Of a DNA stretch of 64,000 bases, positions 1 to 8,428 are shown one piece after another. The translations under genes were made by a program, and so were the position numbers. The notes under the pieces are model-generated. The model worked only from the letters and a program-made list of their open reading frames with translations, ran no database searches and had not been told where the DNA came from. The stretch comes from Leptolyngbya sp. Heron Island J (lineage in GTDB: Bacteria > Cyanobacteriota > Cyanobacteriia > Phormidesmidales > Phormidesmidaceae), in assembly GCF_000482245.1 (NCBI RefSeq), contig NZ_AWNH01000031.1:1-64000 (forward strand). Direction: 5' to 3'. Position 1 is the stretch's first letter. Each line of letters starts with the position of its first letter.

Positions 1-200
1 AATCCAAACTGGGGGGTCCCTAGAGCTAACCAAGCTCGGTCGGAGAACAGCGGATTGCGCCTGATGAGCTACCTGCCCCATCCAACGACTAGCCTCGACA
101 GTATCAAAGGTGTTGCCATCGGTGCAACGCAACCTGAATTAACAAGGACAGAGTCGATAGTGGATGGAGTTGACGATTGTCCGATAGGAGCCTCTATCTC
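1..200 (+). ncRNA. Candidate IS110 bridge-RNA region (upstream non-coding end)
   Basis: IS110-group elements encode a structured bridge RNA in the non-coding end next to the transposase. These 200 bases have no convincing ORF. They contain a short hairpin, GTTGC at 112-116 pairing with GCAAC at 124-128 around a 7-base loop, and other GC-rich segments able to fold. The position is right for a bridge RNA, but I could not fold the sequence or match guide loops to a target, so this is inference from family knowledge. Confidence 0.3.
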
Positions 201-1178
201 ATGTCTCTTCCGTGCTTAGGAATCGATGTTGGCAAGCATAAACTGTATGCGGCCTTACTGCTGAGAGCTGATAAGAAGCCGAAACGAAAGACTGTGAGTA
301 ATGATGCCTCAGGGCACCAAGCGTTAGTAAACTGGCTGGCATACCATCAAGTGGAGCGTGTTCACGCCTGCGTGGAAGCGACCAGTACCTATGCTCATCC
401 GGTGGCTCGCACTCTCCACGAGCAGGGGCATGTGGTCACCATCGCTAATCCTAAACAAATCAAAGCCTATGGCGAGAGCCTATTGGTGCGGACAAAAACG
501 GACCGGGTGGATGCGAGCCTTATTGCGCAGTTCTGCTTCGAACGCAAGCCGCGAGCATGGACACCACCGGCTCCTGAGGTGGACGCATTGCAAGCGCTTG
601 TTCGTCGTTTGGATGTGCTTGAGAAGATCATGAGTCAAGAACGAAATCGATTGGAAACCACCCCTGAGGAGCTGGTGGAGGCTATCAAGCGACATCTGGA
701 ATTTCTTAAGGGCGAGTACAAATTGCTGTTGGAAGAAATTAAACACCACATTGACCGTCACGACCATCTAAAAAAACAACGCGATCTGATTACCTCGATT
801 CCCGGAATTGGCGACAAAACAGCGGCGATTATTCTGGCTGAGGTTGGCGATATCCGGTTCTTCAAAAGTGCTCGACAACTGGCGGCTCATGCTGGTTTAA
901 CGCCCAAAAACCATGATTCTGGTAGCTCTATCCACAAGAAACCTAGACTCTCAAAAATGGGTAATGCGCGATTGCGAAAAGCCTTATATATGCCAGCGTT
1001 AGCGTCCATTAATCACAATCTTGTGATTGCTCAGTTTCGGGACCGTTTACTGGCAGCCGGAAAGCTCAAAATGCAGGTGGTCGGTGCAATTATGCATAAA
1101 TTGATTCGATGGGTCTTTGGGGTATTACACTCGGGGCACCCTTTTGATGCCAACAAAGCACTCGCTGCTCAGGCTTGA
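201..1178 (+). CDS. IS110-family transposase (DEDD recombinase)
   Basis: 325 residues. The N-terminal RuvC-like DEDD domain shows D9 (GIDVGKHKL), E59 (CVEATSTY) and D101/D104 (TKTDRVDAS). The C-terminal Transposase_20 part carries the helix-hairpin-helix-like segment SIPGIGDKTAA near residue 200 and the SG motif at 240-241 that holds the nucleophilic serine in this family. The ATG at 201 is preferred over the in-frame TTG at 177 because AGGAG lies at 187-191, at normal ribosome-binding distance. The reading frame is intact, so the element may be active. The next gene is mutL, convergent, 138 bases away. Confidence 0.9.
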   Translation: MSLPCLGIDVGKHKLYAALLLRADKKPKRKTVSNDASGHQALVNWLAYHQVERVHACVEATSTYAHPVARTLHEQGHVVTIANPKQIKAYGESLLVRTKTDRVDASLIAQFCFERKPRAWTPPAPEVDALQALVRRLDVLEKIMSQERNRLETTPEELVEAIKRHLEFLKGEYKLLLEEIKHHIDRHDHLKKQRDLITSIPGIGDKTAAIILAEVGDIRFFKSARQLAAHAGLTPKNHDSGSSIHKKPRLSKMGNARLRKALYMPALASINHNLVIAQFRDRLLAAGKLKMQVVGAIMHKLIRWVFGVLHSGHPFDANKALAAQA

Positions 1179-1295
1179 CATTCACAAGAGCACACAGTAT
1201 CTCCGAGTTCCCCACATTAAGGGGGTTTCAGGGGGGCAAACCCTGAGCAACCCACCCCACTACTCACCCAACCAATTAAAACAACCATCATCCCA

Positions 1296-1316
1296 GGGCA
1301 GGCATAAAACCTGCCC
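1296..1316. repeat. Short inverted repeat between transposase and mutL
   Basis: GGGCAGG at 1296-1302 pairs with CCTGCCC at 1310-1316 around CATAAAA. The right arm abuts the mutL stop codon. No T-run follows on either strand, so it resembles a dispersed cyanobacterial hairpin repeat more than an intrinsic terminator. Confidence 0.55.
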
Positions 1317-2969
1317 CTACCGCCTCAACCCATGACTCTTCCCAATCACCCAATGCCGACGAAAATATCGCGATAAACTCGACTCTTCCAAGGTCAAACA
1401 AATTGGCCGCCCATGGGGGCACGTCCTAGGATTTTTAGTCCGCTGCCAATCCTCTAAAAGCGTTTGCATTGTATCTAGGCTCAAAGGCGTCCCATTTCGA
1501 ATTGCTGTGCGGCAAGCTGTCGCTACCATCGCCTCATCTACATCGCCTCCCAGGCTAAGTTCTAGCAAAGCATCTGCACAATCCTCTCGCTCAGCCAGGG
1601 GCGCTGGCACCGAACGTACAGCCCAGAGGTTTTCACCAAACAGATCTACCTCTAAACTGAGCCGTCTTAGCTGTTCAACCTGACGAGAACTCAGCTGACT
1701 TAGAATAATCGCAGGTTCAATCGCAACAGTTTGCCAGCGAGTTTTAATCTGCTCGTAGATCACTCGCTCATGGGCAATATGCTGTTCCACCAGACAGACG
1801 CCTCCACTATGCTCGGCCACAATGTAAGTATCTTGAACCTGGGCAATGGCCTTTAGCTGACTGGGCAGTTCTTTTTCTCGAAGCCCATAACTACTCACTG
1901 CCTCAGCTGCTTTAAACAGTTGTTTGGTGCGCTGGGTTTGGGCACTGTCTGCCAGATTAGACAGCCGCAAAGTCTTTTCTACCGCAATGGCAATGCGATC
2001 GCACCACACCTCCATATCCTGCAGATAAATCTCCGACTTAGCTGGATTCCGATTCCAGTCAACCTGCTCAGCTGGCACCTGCAGATGTAAAAAACATACC
2101 GGATAGCGATCGCGGGGTAACGTACGCCGGAAGTTATAAATCAACGACTGTACTAAGATAGGCGCTGTGACTGTGCGACCATTAATCGCCACCCGCACCC
2201 AGTCCGGACGACGGCGATGACACCGATCGGGCAGCCCCACTAATAAATCCAGCTGTCCGTGTTCACAGCCCAAATCATCAGCACTCAGACTTACCTGCTC
2301 TAAATCATGGACAGTGACATCGCGCAAAATCTGAGGCAGCACCGTTTTGGCCGTAGACCCCGGCCACAGAGTAAACCAATCGCGGTCTGTATGGGCTACC
2401 TGCCAGGTAACCTGGGGATGGCAAAGGGCCAGTTGTTGCACGGTTTGCTGTACCTGGCGCAGCTGCTGGGGCACAGACGGCAATACCTGACGCCGATTGG
2501 GCAAACGGGCAAAGAGATTTTCAGCGGTGACTACGGTACCGGGTGCGATCGCAACTTCTTCAATTGCCAACACCGTACCTTCAGCACCATAATTCACTCG
2601 CCAGCCGACATCATCCACCCCACGGCTGCGAATCTCTAGCGCTGACAGCTGAGCCAAACTATGGAGCGCCTCACCACGAAAGCCAAGGCTTTGAATTTGA
2701 CTCAGATCATCACAAGTACGAATTTTACTCGTACTATGGGCGGTCGCAGCCTGTTCTAGATCAGACCGGGTCATGCCCACGCCATTGTCAGTCACCCGCA
2801 CCCGCCACACAGCTGGCCATAGATGGATCGAAATCCTGGTCGCCCCGGCATCCAGCGCATTTTCCGACAGCTCACGCACCACCGCCGCTAGAGAATCGAT
2901 CACTTCTCCAGCGGCGATCAGACTGATTACATCCTGAGATAGGCGTTGAATCGGTGAAACAGTGGTAAT
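1317..2969 (-). CDS. mutL: DNA mismatch repair protein MutL
   Basis: GHKL ATPase that links mismatch recognition by MutS to strand removal. The N-terminal motifs are clear: LIAAGEVIDS, VRELSENALDAGA (Mg-binding Asn), DNGVGM and a GFRGEAL lid. The C-terminal half has a VEQHIAHER segment in the place of DQHAxxE and a CPHGRP zinc-site motif, both typical of MutL proteins with an endonuclease site. The first common start codon in frame is GTG at 2903, but this would cut off the conserved helix before GEVID. The frame stays open to a TAG at 3000-3002 with no ATG, GTG or TTG. An ATT at 2969 lies 8 bases after AGGGAG (2978-2983) and gives 550 residues starting before SPIQRLSQDVISLIAAGE. ATC at 2972 is the alternative start. 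Confidence 0.88.
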   Translation of the reverse strand: MTTVSPIQRLSQDVISLIAAGEVIDSLAAVVRELSENALDAGATRISIHLWPAVWRVRVTDNGVGMTRSDLEQAATAHSTSKIRTCDDLSQIQSLGFRGEALHSLAQLSALEIRSRGVDDVGWRVNYGAEGTVLAIEEVAIAPGTVVTAENLFARLPNRRQVLPSVPQQLRQVQQTVQQLALCHPQVTWQVAHTDRDWFTLWPGSTAKTVLPQILRDVTVHDLEQVSLSADDLGCEHGQLDLLVGLPDRCHRRRPDWVRVAINGRTVTAPILVQSLIYNFRRTLPRDRYPVCFLHLQVPAEQVDWNRNPAKSEIYLQDMEVWCDRIAIAVEKTLRLSNLADSAQTQRTKQLFKAAEAVSSYGLREKELPSQLKAIAQVQDTYIVAEHSGGVCLVEQHIAHERVIYEQIKTRWQTVAIEPAIILSQLSSRQVEQLRRLSLEVDLFGENLWAVRSVPAPLAEREDCADALLELSLGGDVDEAMVATACRTAIRNGTPLSLDTMQTLLEDWQRTKNPRTCPHGRPICLTLEESSLSRYFRRHWVIGKSHGLRR

Positions 2970-3069
2970 GATCGAGGCTCCCTGGGAGTTGGTGTTTGTC
3001 TACGCTAGCGTGAATGTTGGCAACGATCCAGACTGATGTACCATAGCGGCACCTCAACGGTTCAACGCA

Positions 3070-3672
3070 ATGATGTCCGAGACCTACAAACCCGCTTCCA
3101 TTGCCAAAATTCAAGATCAAAAGGCGAAAATGCGTCGGTCTCTACTTAAGGCCCGCCAGGCAATGCCGCCCCAGGTATGGCAGCAAAAGTGCGATCGCAT
3201 CTGCACCCATTTAGCCCAATGGTCCACATTCCAAACAGCGCGGACGATATTAGCTTACTGCAGCTTTCGCAATGAACCAGACCTGGGTAGCATGCTTGCC
3301 CAGCAGCGCTCTTGGGGGTTGCCTCGCTGCCAAGGCAAAGATCTCATCTGGCATCGATGGTTTCCCAGCTGTGGCTGGCCTTTACGCTCTGGCACCTACG
3401 GCATCACCGAACCAGATCCCACTTCTCCCCTGGTTGATCCACGGCGGGTAGATTTAATTTTGGTTCCAGCCGTCGCCTGCGATATCAAAGGCTACCGGCT
3501 AGGTTACGGTGGCGGTTTCTATGATCGCATGCTCAGCCAGCCTGACTGGCAGCATAAACCAACCATCGGTATTGTGTTCGAGTTTGCCCGCTTGCCCCAA
3601 ATTCCTAAAAACAGCTGGGACCGTCCTTTAGATGGTATCTGCACCGAAAGCGGCCTGTTTCTTGCCAGCTAA
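3070..3672 (+). CDS. 5-formyltetrahydrofolate cyclo-ligase (MTHFS)
   Basis: 200 residues, the normal size for the family. The enzyme converts 5-formyl-THF to 5,10-methenyl-THF with ATP in the cytosol. The signature is the C-terminal segment around residues 138-160: VDLILVPAVACD followed by GYRLGYGGGFYDR, which is the nucleotide/folate-binding loop of this family. The N-terminal basic helix KAKMRRSLLKARQAM is also typical. The gene is divergent from mutL, with about 100 bases between the proposed starts. Two consecutive ATG codons (3070, 3073) can serve as the start. Confidence 0.92.
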   Translation: MMSETYKPASIAKIQDQKAKMRRSLLKARQAMPPQVWQQKCDRICTHLAQWSTFQTARTILAYCSFRNEPDLGSMLAQQRSWGLPRCQGKDLIWHRWFPSCGWPLRSGTYGITEPDPTSPLVDPRRVDLILVPAVACDIKGYRLGYGGGFYDRMLSQPDWQHKPTIGIVFEFARLPQIPKNSWDRPLDGICTESGLFLAS

Positions 3673-3915
3673 CGCTTGATAAACAGAGTGCTAATGAGAT
3701 TGCACACAAATAAAGTCTCAGGTTGAGGCTGTAGATGGGTGAGTGATGGGGTAACGGGGGGACTATTTAGCGCAGGAGCCTAAACAAAAGGAAGAAGGCA
3801 CCTTGGTCAGACTGAAATCACTGCATGCCATTGCCCTACGTTATCTTGGACTAAAGCTCGATATTGGCCTCAAGCATCACATCTGTTATTTCCCCAATCT
3901 CAACCCCTCCTATCC

Positions 3916-4941
3916 CTAAGATTCAACTCCTGACAACACCAATTTTCCAACCATTTTTCCAGATTCTAGACGTTCATGGGCCTGCGCTAAATTAACGGCA
4001 TTAAGAGGCCCCAAATGCTCCGTCATTGTGCTTCTGACAATCCCCTGGTCTACCAGCTCTGCTACTTGATTAAGCAGATGATGCTGGCTAATCATATCGT
4101 CTGTTTCATAAACAGCCTTGGTAAACATAAACTCCCAAGCAAACGTGACGCTTTTATTTTTTAATAAGTTGAGATTAGGCGGCTCTTTGGTTGAAACAAC
4201 AGCACAAATCTTACCCTGCGGTTTAATCACCTCCGCCATTATGGGCCAATAGTGATTGGTGTCATTAAGACAGAGAATATAATCAACAGCGTTTATTCCT
4301 AACCTCTTTAGCTCACTCTTGAGGTCGCCATAGTGATTAACACAGTGAGACGCCCCTAACTGCGTACACCATTTTCTTGAAACTTCCCTAGAAGCTGTGG
4401 CAATCACCCGTAAGCCGACATACTTCGCTAGTTGAATTGCCATAGAGCCCACACCACCTGCGCCACCAATAACTAACAGAGTGGCATCGTTACTGCGAGG
4501 CGCGGCAGAAATATTTAAGCGCTCAAAAAGAGATTCCCAGGCAGTAATGGTTGTTAGTGGCAGAGCAGCAGATTCTTCAAAGGATAGGGACTGAGGCTTA
4601 CGACCAACAATACGTTCATCCACCAGATGATATGCACTATTACATCCAGGCCGGGAAATACTACCAGCGTAATACACTTCATCTCCAGGCTGAAACAATT
4701 CAACGTGTTCACCAACAGCCGTGACCACACCAGCGACATCCCACCCTAAAATTTTAGGTGTCATCAACCGCCCTTGCACAGAAGCACGCATCTTAAAATC
4801 AATCGGATTCATAGATACAGCTCGCACCTGGACTTGCAAGTCACGCCTACCAGGAGACGGGATACTCAGATAACATTCCGAGAAACAATCAGGATGCCCT
4901 ACAGGTAGAAATTGACTTACACCCAACGCTTTCATCATCAT
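3916..4941 (-). CDS. MDR-superfamily NADPH-dependent oxidoreductase (zinc-type alcohol dehydrogenase-like)
   Basis: 341 residues. The N-terminal GroES-like half contains SMNPIDFKMR, ILGWDVAGVV and FQPGDEVYYAG. The Rossmann half has the nucleotide loop GGAGGVGSMAIQLAK and later HERLESGKMVGKLVL, the usual end of quinone-oxidoreductase-like MDR proteins. I do not see the catalytic-zinc Cys/His set, so a zinc-free NADPH:quinone or enone reductase is likely; the substrate is unknown. The start is one of three consecutive ATGs at 4941-4933. It is divergent from the cyclase gene at 5457 across a 515-base AT-rich gap. A shared role with that unit is possible but unproven. Confidence 0.8.
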   Translation of the reverse strand: MMMKALGVSQFLPVGHPDCFSECYLSIPSPGRRDLQVQVRAVSMNPIDFKMRASVQGRLMTPKILGWDVAGVVTAVGEHVELFQPGDEVYYAGSISRPGCNSAYHLVDERIVGRKPQSLSFEESAALPLTTITAWESLFERLNISAAPRSNDATLLVIGGAGGVGSMAIQLAKYVGLRVIATASREVSRKWCTQLGASHCVNHYGDLKSELKRLGINAVDYILCLNDTNHYWPIMAEVIKPQGKICAVVSTKEPPNLNLLKNKSVTFAWEFMFTKAVYETDDMISQHHLLNQVAELVDQGIVRSTMTEHLGPLNAVNLAQAHERLESGKMVGKLVLSGVES

Positions 4942-5401
4942 GGCAATCGTCTTAACGCCTTTATATGATCACCAGGTAGCTCGCCCTCAGACAACATAGC
5001 CGCACACTAATACAAACAGAAATCAGTCAAAAGATGCCATAAAACACCAATTCATGACAAAAGAGAGCCCTATCAGAATATAACTACTCCAAAACAGCTA
5101 ATAATACGTTAGAACACAGAAAAATAAAACAGTATACCAACATACACATCTGCAGATTAACAGATTCAAAATCGTCTTCTAGCTCACAGACTAACTACAC
5201 AACGATGTGGTTATACTTTGAAGCAAGTGCTTAGAATGCAAGGTCACAACAGAGTTTTGTTTATTCTCCAAACAAATAAAATTCTGTTGTTTTAGTCTTC
5301 ATAACTCAAAAATCATCTTAGTTGATGTAGCCTAAGCTACTTCTTTGAAGTTAGCGAAAAAAGTTATTGTTTTGGTCGAGTTTATTAAGACTTTTGTGGT
5401 T
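4942..5401. other. AT-rich divergent intergenic region
   Basis: No gene is seen in about 460 bases between the leftward oxidoreductase and the rightward cyclase unit. An imperfect inverted repeat occupies about 5248-5291 (AACAGAGTTTTGTTT against an AAACAAA...TTCTGTT arm), and GTAGC-CTAA-GCTAC forms a small hairpin near 5326-5339. These could be regulatory sites or RNA structures in the cyclase leader. Confidence 0.4.
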
Positions 5402-5430
5402 TTGTCTGATACTGTAAAGATTATTATATT
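5402..5430 (+). promoter_or_regulatory. Candidate sigma70-type promoter for the cyclase unit
   Basis: TTGTCT at 5402-5407 and TATATT at 5425-5430 are separated by exactly 17 bases. The -10 ends 26 bases before the ATG at 5457, which leaves a short leader. The call rests only on pattern match. Confidence 0.45.
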
Positions 5431-5456
5431 GCGGTTGCTATTTTCTCGGAACAACA

Positions 5457-7226
5457 ATGGCAAATACCACCCCGGCTGTTAAAGCGTTTATCTCCACATA
5501 CGACAATGCTCCTTTTGCATTCCAAAATTTGGACGATGCTATTGAAGCTGTTTGCTGTGGCGAATCTTTTAGAAGTTTGATTCTCGCGTTGGTCAATAGT
5601 CCCGCCTTTTCTGAGGAACTGGGTAAAGAGTTTGAAGCTGCAGATGCGATCGCAGGGCTATCTGCCTGTCGTGGTCTGCGCAGCTGTCTTAATTTCTCTC
5701 TTGGTCGATTTTTTGGGCTTTTAGCCGAGGTGATTACTGCCTTTGACCGAGCAGCTGGGAATGAGTGGACTAAATTTTCCAATCGAGTCAATCAGTCAAA
5801 CCTAGGTGGCAGCAAGCTTTTAGATCGCCTCATTCGAAGTGCCGACGGCAGCTTTTACAAGGATTTAGCCGCTAGATTAGTAGATGAAAATCCTCATGCA
5901 GTCTACCCAACTTCTAGCTATCGTGAGAGCGAAGCTCATGTGGTCAGCGCTGGTGACGATCAAATCATTGAAGCCGTGATGACTTCACGGACCTTCACCT
6001 CTATTCGAGTTGTTGAAAATTGCCTAGATCCTGAACAAACTGTCTTACGAGACATGTATGTTTCCCATGGGCGCTGTGTTTGTCTTGTTGATCAAAATGT
6101 CGAGACCTACTACGGCGAGCAAATCGATAAGTATTTTAAGCACCACGGCATCCATTTAGACAAGCTGGTGTACCGAGCGATGGAAGTCGATAAGGGCATC
6201 CGCACAGTAGAGAAAATGTTGGGGGACTTCAAGAGTCTTGGCGTCTGTCGCCATGAACCTGTTTTAATCATTGGTGGTGGCGTTATTGCCGATACTGGTG
6301 GTCTTGCCTGTGCTCTCTACCATCGGAATACTCCCTACGTCATGCTGTCCACATCCATTGTGGCAGGTATTGATGCAGGTCCATCTCCCCGTACCTGCTG
6401 CGATGGATTTGGCTATAAAAATCTCTTTGGTGCCTACCATGCTCCAGTGCTGTCTTTAACCGACCGCTTCTTCTTTAAGACACTGCGGGAAGGCTGGTTG
6501 CGCCACGGCATCATAGAAATCATAAAAATGGCTGCGATCAAAGATCTGGAGCTATTTGAATACATGGAGCAAGCTGGCCCAGCGCTCATTGAAACTCGTT
6601 TTGGCACCCTCAATTGTGAGCCAGGTTCAGAGATCAGTGTTCTTTCTCAAAAAATTCTTGGTGCAGCTCTGAGAAGCTATGTTGAGGCAGAATACGGCAA
6701 TCTCTATGAAACTCACCAGTGTCGTCCCCATGCCTATGGCCATACTTGGTCTCCTGGTTTCGAGATTGAAGCAGGGTTACTACACGGTCATGCTGTGGCT
6801 ATTGGCATGGGCTTCGGCGCTTATCTCAGTTACCGCAAAAACTGGATTACTGCCGACGACTTCCATCGTATTCTGAAACTGATCAGCTCGTTTGGTCTCA
6901 GCCTCTGGCATGATGTTATGTTCAACAAAGAGACCCTATGGGCTTCTCAAGAAAAGATTGTTCAGAAGCGAGGTGGCAACCTGGCAGCCCCCTTACCTAA
7001 AGGTGGAGTTGGTAAGTGCGGCTATCTTAACTCTATGACTCAAGAAGAGCTGTTTGAAGCGATCAGCGCCTATCGTCAAATCTGTAATGACTATCCACGA
7101 AAGGGGTTAGGTATTGATCCACTATGCAGCGATGTTGGGCTTGAAGATCCATCTACCATTGGTCACAGCCTGATGGAAACTGTCAAGGCACATTCTGGCA
7201 CATCCGAAGTGTTGTCTACTGTCTAA
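5457..7226 (+). CDS. Sedoheptulose-7-phosphate cyclase-like enzyme (AroB superfamily) with long N-terminal extension
   Basis: 589 residues, against roughly 350-450 for usual members. Residues from about 175 onward form a dehydroquinate-synthase fold: LVDQNVETYYGEQI, the NAD-loop GGGVIADTGGLA, IDAGPSPRTCC, GYKNLFGAYHAP, RHGIIEIIKM, GHTWSPG and HGHAVAIGMG. The YHRNTPY and FGAYHAP segments place it with the C7-cyclitol cyclases (EEVS, DDGS, EVS) and not with housekeeping AroB. The loop GPSPRTCC replaces the lysine-bearing loop of DHQS/DDGS (Arg where Lys is usual), so the product subtype is uncertain; an EVS-like or unassigned branch is likely. The first ~165 residues are a helical segment I do not recognise. 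No mycosporine partner (O-methyltransferase, ATP-grasp) is adjacent. The glycosyltransferase-like gene follows after 91 bases. Confidence 0.78.
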   Translation: MANTTPAVKAFISTYDNAPFAFQNLDDAIEAVCCGESFRSLILALVNSPAFSEELGKEFEAADAIAGLSACRGLRSCLNFSLGRFFGLLAEVITAFDRAAGNEWTKFSNRVNQSNLGGSKLLDRLIRSADGSFYKDLAARLVDENPHAVYPTSSYRESEAHVVSAGDDQIIEAVMTSRTFTSIRVVENCLDPEQTVLRDMYVSHGRCVCLVDQNVETYYGEQIDKYFKHHGIHLDKLVYRAMEVDKGIRTVEKMLGDFKSLGVCRHEPVLIIGGGVIADTGGLACALYHRNTPYVMLSTSIVAGIDAGPSPRTCCDGFGYKNLFGAYHAPVLSLTDRFFFKTLREGWLRHGIIEIIKMAAIKDLELFEYMEQAGPALIETRFGTLNCEPGSEISVLSQKILGAALRSYVEAEYGNLYETHQCRPHAYGHTWSPGFEIEAGLLHGHAVAIGMGFGAYLSYRKNWITADDFHRILKLISSFGLSLWHDVMFNKETLWASQEKIVQKRGGNLAAPLPKGGVGKCGYLNSMTQEELFEAISAYRQICNDYPRKGLGIDPLCSDVGLEDPSTIGHSLMETVKAHSGTSEVLSTV

Positions 7227-7249
7227 CTGACAGATACAACAAAACTATA

Positions 7250-7283
7250 GCCGTAGGGGTAGTTACTGTAATACTCCTACGGC
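7250..7283 (+). other. Intergenic hairpin inside the cyclase-glycosyltransferase unit
   Basis: A 12-bp stem with one G-T pair: GCCGTAGGGGTA at 7250-7261 with TACTCCTACGGC at 7272-7283 and a 10-base loop. There is no T-run after it, so it is more likely an mRNA stability or processing element, or a dispersed repeat, than a full terminator. Confidence 0.5.
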
Positions 7284-7317
7284 ATTTACCTTATTATCCC
7301 ACCGCTTTGAGCTTGCC

Positions 7318-8343
7318 ATGGCACATGAAATCTTTGATATTGTTATCCCCCTTTTCTGCGTTCGTTGGAATACACGAGCCGTGATGGAAGGACTCACCAG
7401 TCACTATCAGCCTCGCGCTATTCACATCATCACTCTGCCTGATCAGGTAGATACACTCCGGGAAATTTCTAAAAACTGGAAAACAGCACCGCTTCATATT
7501 CACGATGAAGAAGTGTTTTTCAAATCGAGTGGGTTAACCAAAACCTTAATCTGTGAGGAATTAAATTTAGGGAAATCCCTGTATAACCCCGGCTGGTTTT
7601 ATCAGCAGCTTTTGAAACTAGGCGCGTTTGAAGGAATTCCTAATCTCAGCGAATGGTATTTAGTCTGGGATAGCGATCTGCTGCCAGCCGCTACCTGGCC
7701 AGCCTTTCGCAGTTCAGGAGACATGGTAGAACATGTTTTTGCCTTGCTGCAGCACAATGCTTATGGTAATCCAACGATTGTTGGCAAGTGGGAAACTTGG
7801 ATTAAAACCGTTTTGGGTGTAACACCACTCACCGATGATGTCGGTACCTTTATTCCTCATCACATGTGGTTTAAGCAAGAGTATCTCAAGTCATTTGCAC
7901 AACAGATCAACAAATACTATGGGTCCGACGACCACTGGTTATTATTAATGATGCGTTCTGCCAATGATTTTGGCACATTTAGCGAATATTGGACCTATGT
8001 TTCTTGGGCAGCAGCCCAGACATCTGATTCTGTATGTTTTTACCCTTACGCTGAGTATGGGGAAACTACAGAGCGGTTCTTTGATGACGGCACAGGTATG
8101 TTCTCCGCTGCACTCAGAAAGTATCTTTCAGTAGACTCTTTTGGTCCTGATGATGGATTTTCACCATCCTACGAGGAAGTGAATGCATTTATCAAAGCTG
8201 AGTATGATGCAGACAAATTACCATCATCATTGGCGTTTGAAAGCAGCCCTCGCCATTTGAAAAAGAATAGTGAGAATATGCACATTGAAGAACAGCGCTC
8301 CCGCTGGAATCCTCGGATGGCCCAGGAAGCAGCGACAGTTTAA
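7318..8343 (+). CDS. Glycosyltransferase-like protein (DUF6492-like)
   Basis: 341 residues with no signal peptide or membrane segment. It starts with FDIVIPLFCVRWN, as in GT-A-fold nucleotide-sugar enzymes, and carries PGWFYQQLLKLGAF followed by YLVWDSDLLPA near residues 118-124. The DSD resembles the metal-binding DxD of glycosyltransferases and the QQLLK...DxD order recalls DUF6492. IPHHMWF and a DDHWLLLMM segment follow. The donor and acceptor are unknown. It is the second gene of a two-gene unit after the cyclase, which suggests glycosylation of the cyclitol product; that is inference from position. Confidence 0.6.
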   Translation: MAHEIFDIVIPLFCVRWNTRAVMEGLTSHYQPRAIHIITLPDQVDTLREISKNWKTAPLHIHDEEVFFKSSGLTKTLICEELNLGKSLYNPGWFYQQLLKLGAFEGIPNLSEWYLVWDSDLLPAATWPAFRSSGDMVEHVFALLQHNAYGNPTIVGKWETWIKTVLGVTPLTDDVGTFIPHHMWFKQEYLKSFAQQINKYYGSDDHWLLLMMRSANDFGTFSEYWTYVSWAAAQTSDSVCFYPYAEYGETTERFFDDGTGMFSAALRKYLSVDSFGPDDGFSPSYEEVNAFIKAEYDADKLPSSLAFESSPRHLKKNSENMHIEEQRSRWNPRMAQEAATV

Positions 8344-8375
8344 CTGCTGTCTTTGGCCGTAAATTTTAGAGTCAT

Positions 8376-8417
8376 ATTAGCGTGCCGGAGACCAACAATC
8401 ATTCACGGCACGCTAAT
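8376..8417. terminator. Inverted repeat between convergent genes, possible bidirectional terminator
   Basis: Perfect 12-bp arms: ATTAGCGTGCCG at 8376-8387 and CGGCACGCTAAT at 8406-8417, with an 18-base loop. It lies in the 85-base gap between the rightward glycosyltransferase-like gene and the leftward PHP gene. It has no strong T-run, so terminator function is tentative. Confidence 0.45.
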
Positions 8418-8428
8418 GGGTCTGGCGA

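Larger units (their letters stand above)
1..1178 (+). mobile_element. IS110-family insertion sequence, ends not defined
   Basis: The transposase at 201-1178 identifies an IS110-type element. The family generally lacks terminal inverted repeats, so its ends cannot be read from one copy. The left end may lie before base 1, and the right end lies somewhere between 1179 and the end of mutL at 1317. The interval given is the minimum supported span. Confidence 0.6.

Noticed and set aside
3673-3915. Possible gene remnant between the cyclo-ligase and the oxidoreductase
   Set aside because: A short open stretch (about 3793-3915) can be translated, but it has no start and no recognisable family.
5646-5653. 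GCGATCGC octamers as regulatory sites
   Set aside because: These are HIP1 elements, abundant in most cyanobacterial genomes inside and outside genes, and useful only as a taxonomic sign.
5457-8343. A mycosporine-like amino acid cluster
   Set aside because: The cyclase resembles that family, but no O-methyltransferase, ATP-grasp or NRPS/D-Ala ligase gene is next to it, and its active-site loop differs from DDGS.
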